A stretch of 64,000 nt of DNA from Proales similis (lineage: Eukaryota > Rotifera > Eurotatoria > Ploima > Proalidae), in the NCBI GenBank assembly GCA_019059635.1, contig JAGVRJ010000003.1, forward strand, positions 1,116,001-1,180,000, written 5' to 3'. The notes under the pieces were generated by a model. The model was not told the DNA's origin, did not search any database, and saw nothing but the letters and a program-made list of their open reading frames with translations. Shown piece by piece: positions 63,892 to 64,000 of this stretch. Numbering within the stretch: position 1 is the stretch's first letter; each line of letters opens with the position of its first letter. Both the position numbers and the translations under genes were made by a program.

Positions 63892-64000
63892 CCTAGAGCT
63901 TCATAATCAATGTCGCCTTCTCCTTTAAATCAGCGAGCAGGCGAGAGCGCTCTGTGTGGCCAAGCTGTTTATCTGAAAGTAAACGAGCAAACCTGATCAT
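63892..64000. other. Upstream region of SNX13
   Basis: The last 109 bases hold the 5' side of SNX13. A minus-strand ATG opens a three-codon frame (MKL, stop) that ends just before the SNX13 ATG at 63891, a possible tiny upstream ORF. No promoter motif is clear. Confidence 0.4.

Noticed and set aside
1-64000. Transposons, tRNA genes or CRISPR-like arrays
   Set aside because: I looked for transposase or reverse transcriptase frames, terminal repeats, tRNA A/B boxes and regularly spaced repeats and found none I could support. Simple repeats and segmental duplications account for the repeats seen.

Overview
The window is nuclear DNA of a small-genome invertebrate animal. Genes are split by short introns (mostly 46 to 100 bp, GT-AG with one likely GC-AG), use TATA-type core promoters and AATAAA signals, and encode animal families: DEG/ENaC channels, White-type ABCG transporters, a C2H2 zinc-finger repressor, 7TM receptors, PDH phosphatase, cytochrome b5, RPGRIP1L and SNX13. 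RPGRIP1L implies cilia with a transition zone. I cannot fix the phylum from sequence alone. Exon joins below were worked out by hand from splice sites, reading phase and family alignment from memory.

Layout. 1-295: 3' end of an unidentified + strand gene. 560-14564: two + strand White-like ABCG half-transporters of equal length (623 aa) flanking three intronless DEG/ENaC channel genes; channels 2 and 3 are nearly identical. 14565-22788: about 8 kb without convincing genes, rich in simple repeats and CCAAT boxes, probably upstream regulatory DNA of the next gene. 22789-26940: a ten-finger C2H2 protein with a PLDLS (CtBP-type) motif. 27159-46523: a minus-strand tandem array of five intact intronless genes and one broken gene for a 7TM receptor family with a large secreted-type ectodomain. 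A truncated PDP copy fused to a copy of the zinc-finger 3' flank sits inside the array. 46524-49345: full PDP and cytochrome b5 (minus). 49980-51359: a coiled-coil protein (minus) and, divergently, a tiny secreted peptide gene. 51703-56593: RPGRIP1L, 15 exons. 57335-59166: an EGF-repeat membrane protein. 59600-63891: SNX13 (minus), 14 exons, convergent with the EGF gene.

How it fits together. The right third is ordinary single-copy cell biology: mitochondrial PDH control, haem electron transfer, ciliary transition zone, endosome/ER lipid trafficking. The left and middle are accessory-like gene families shaped by duplication and sequence homogenisation. The most interesting part is the receptor array. 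It has a readable history (a tandem duplication between the zinc-finger 3' flank and the PDP coding region), a shared TATTTAAA promoter in front of five of six copies, and mosaic ectodomains on a near-constant 7TM core. I do not recognise this receptor family.
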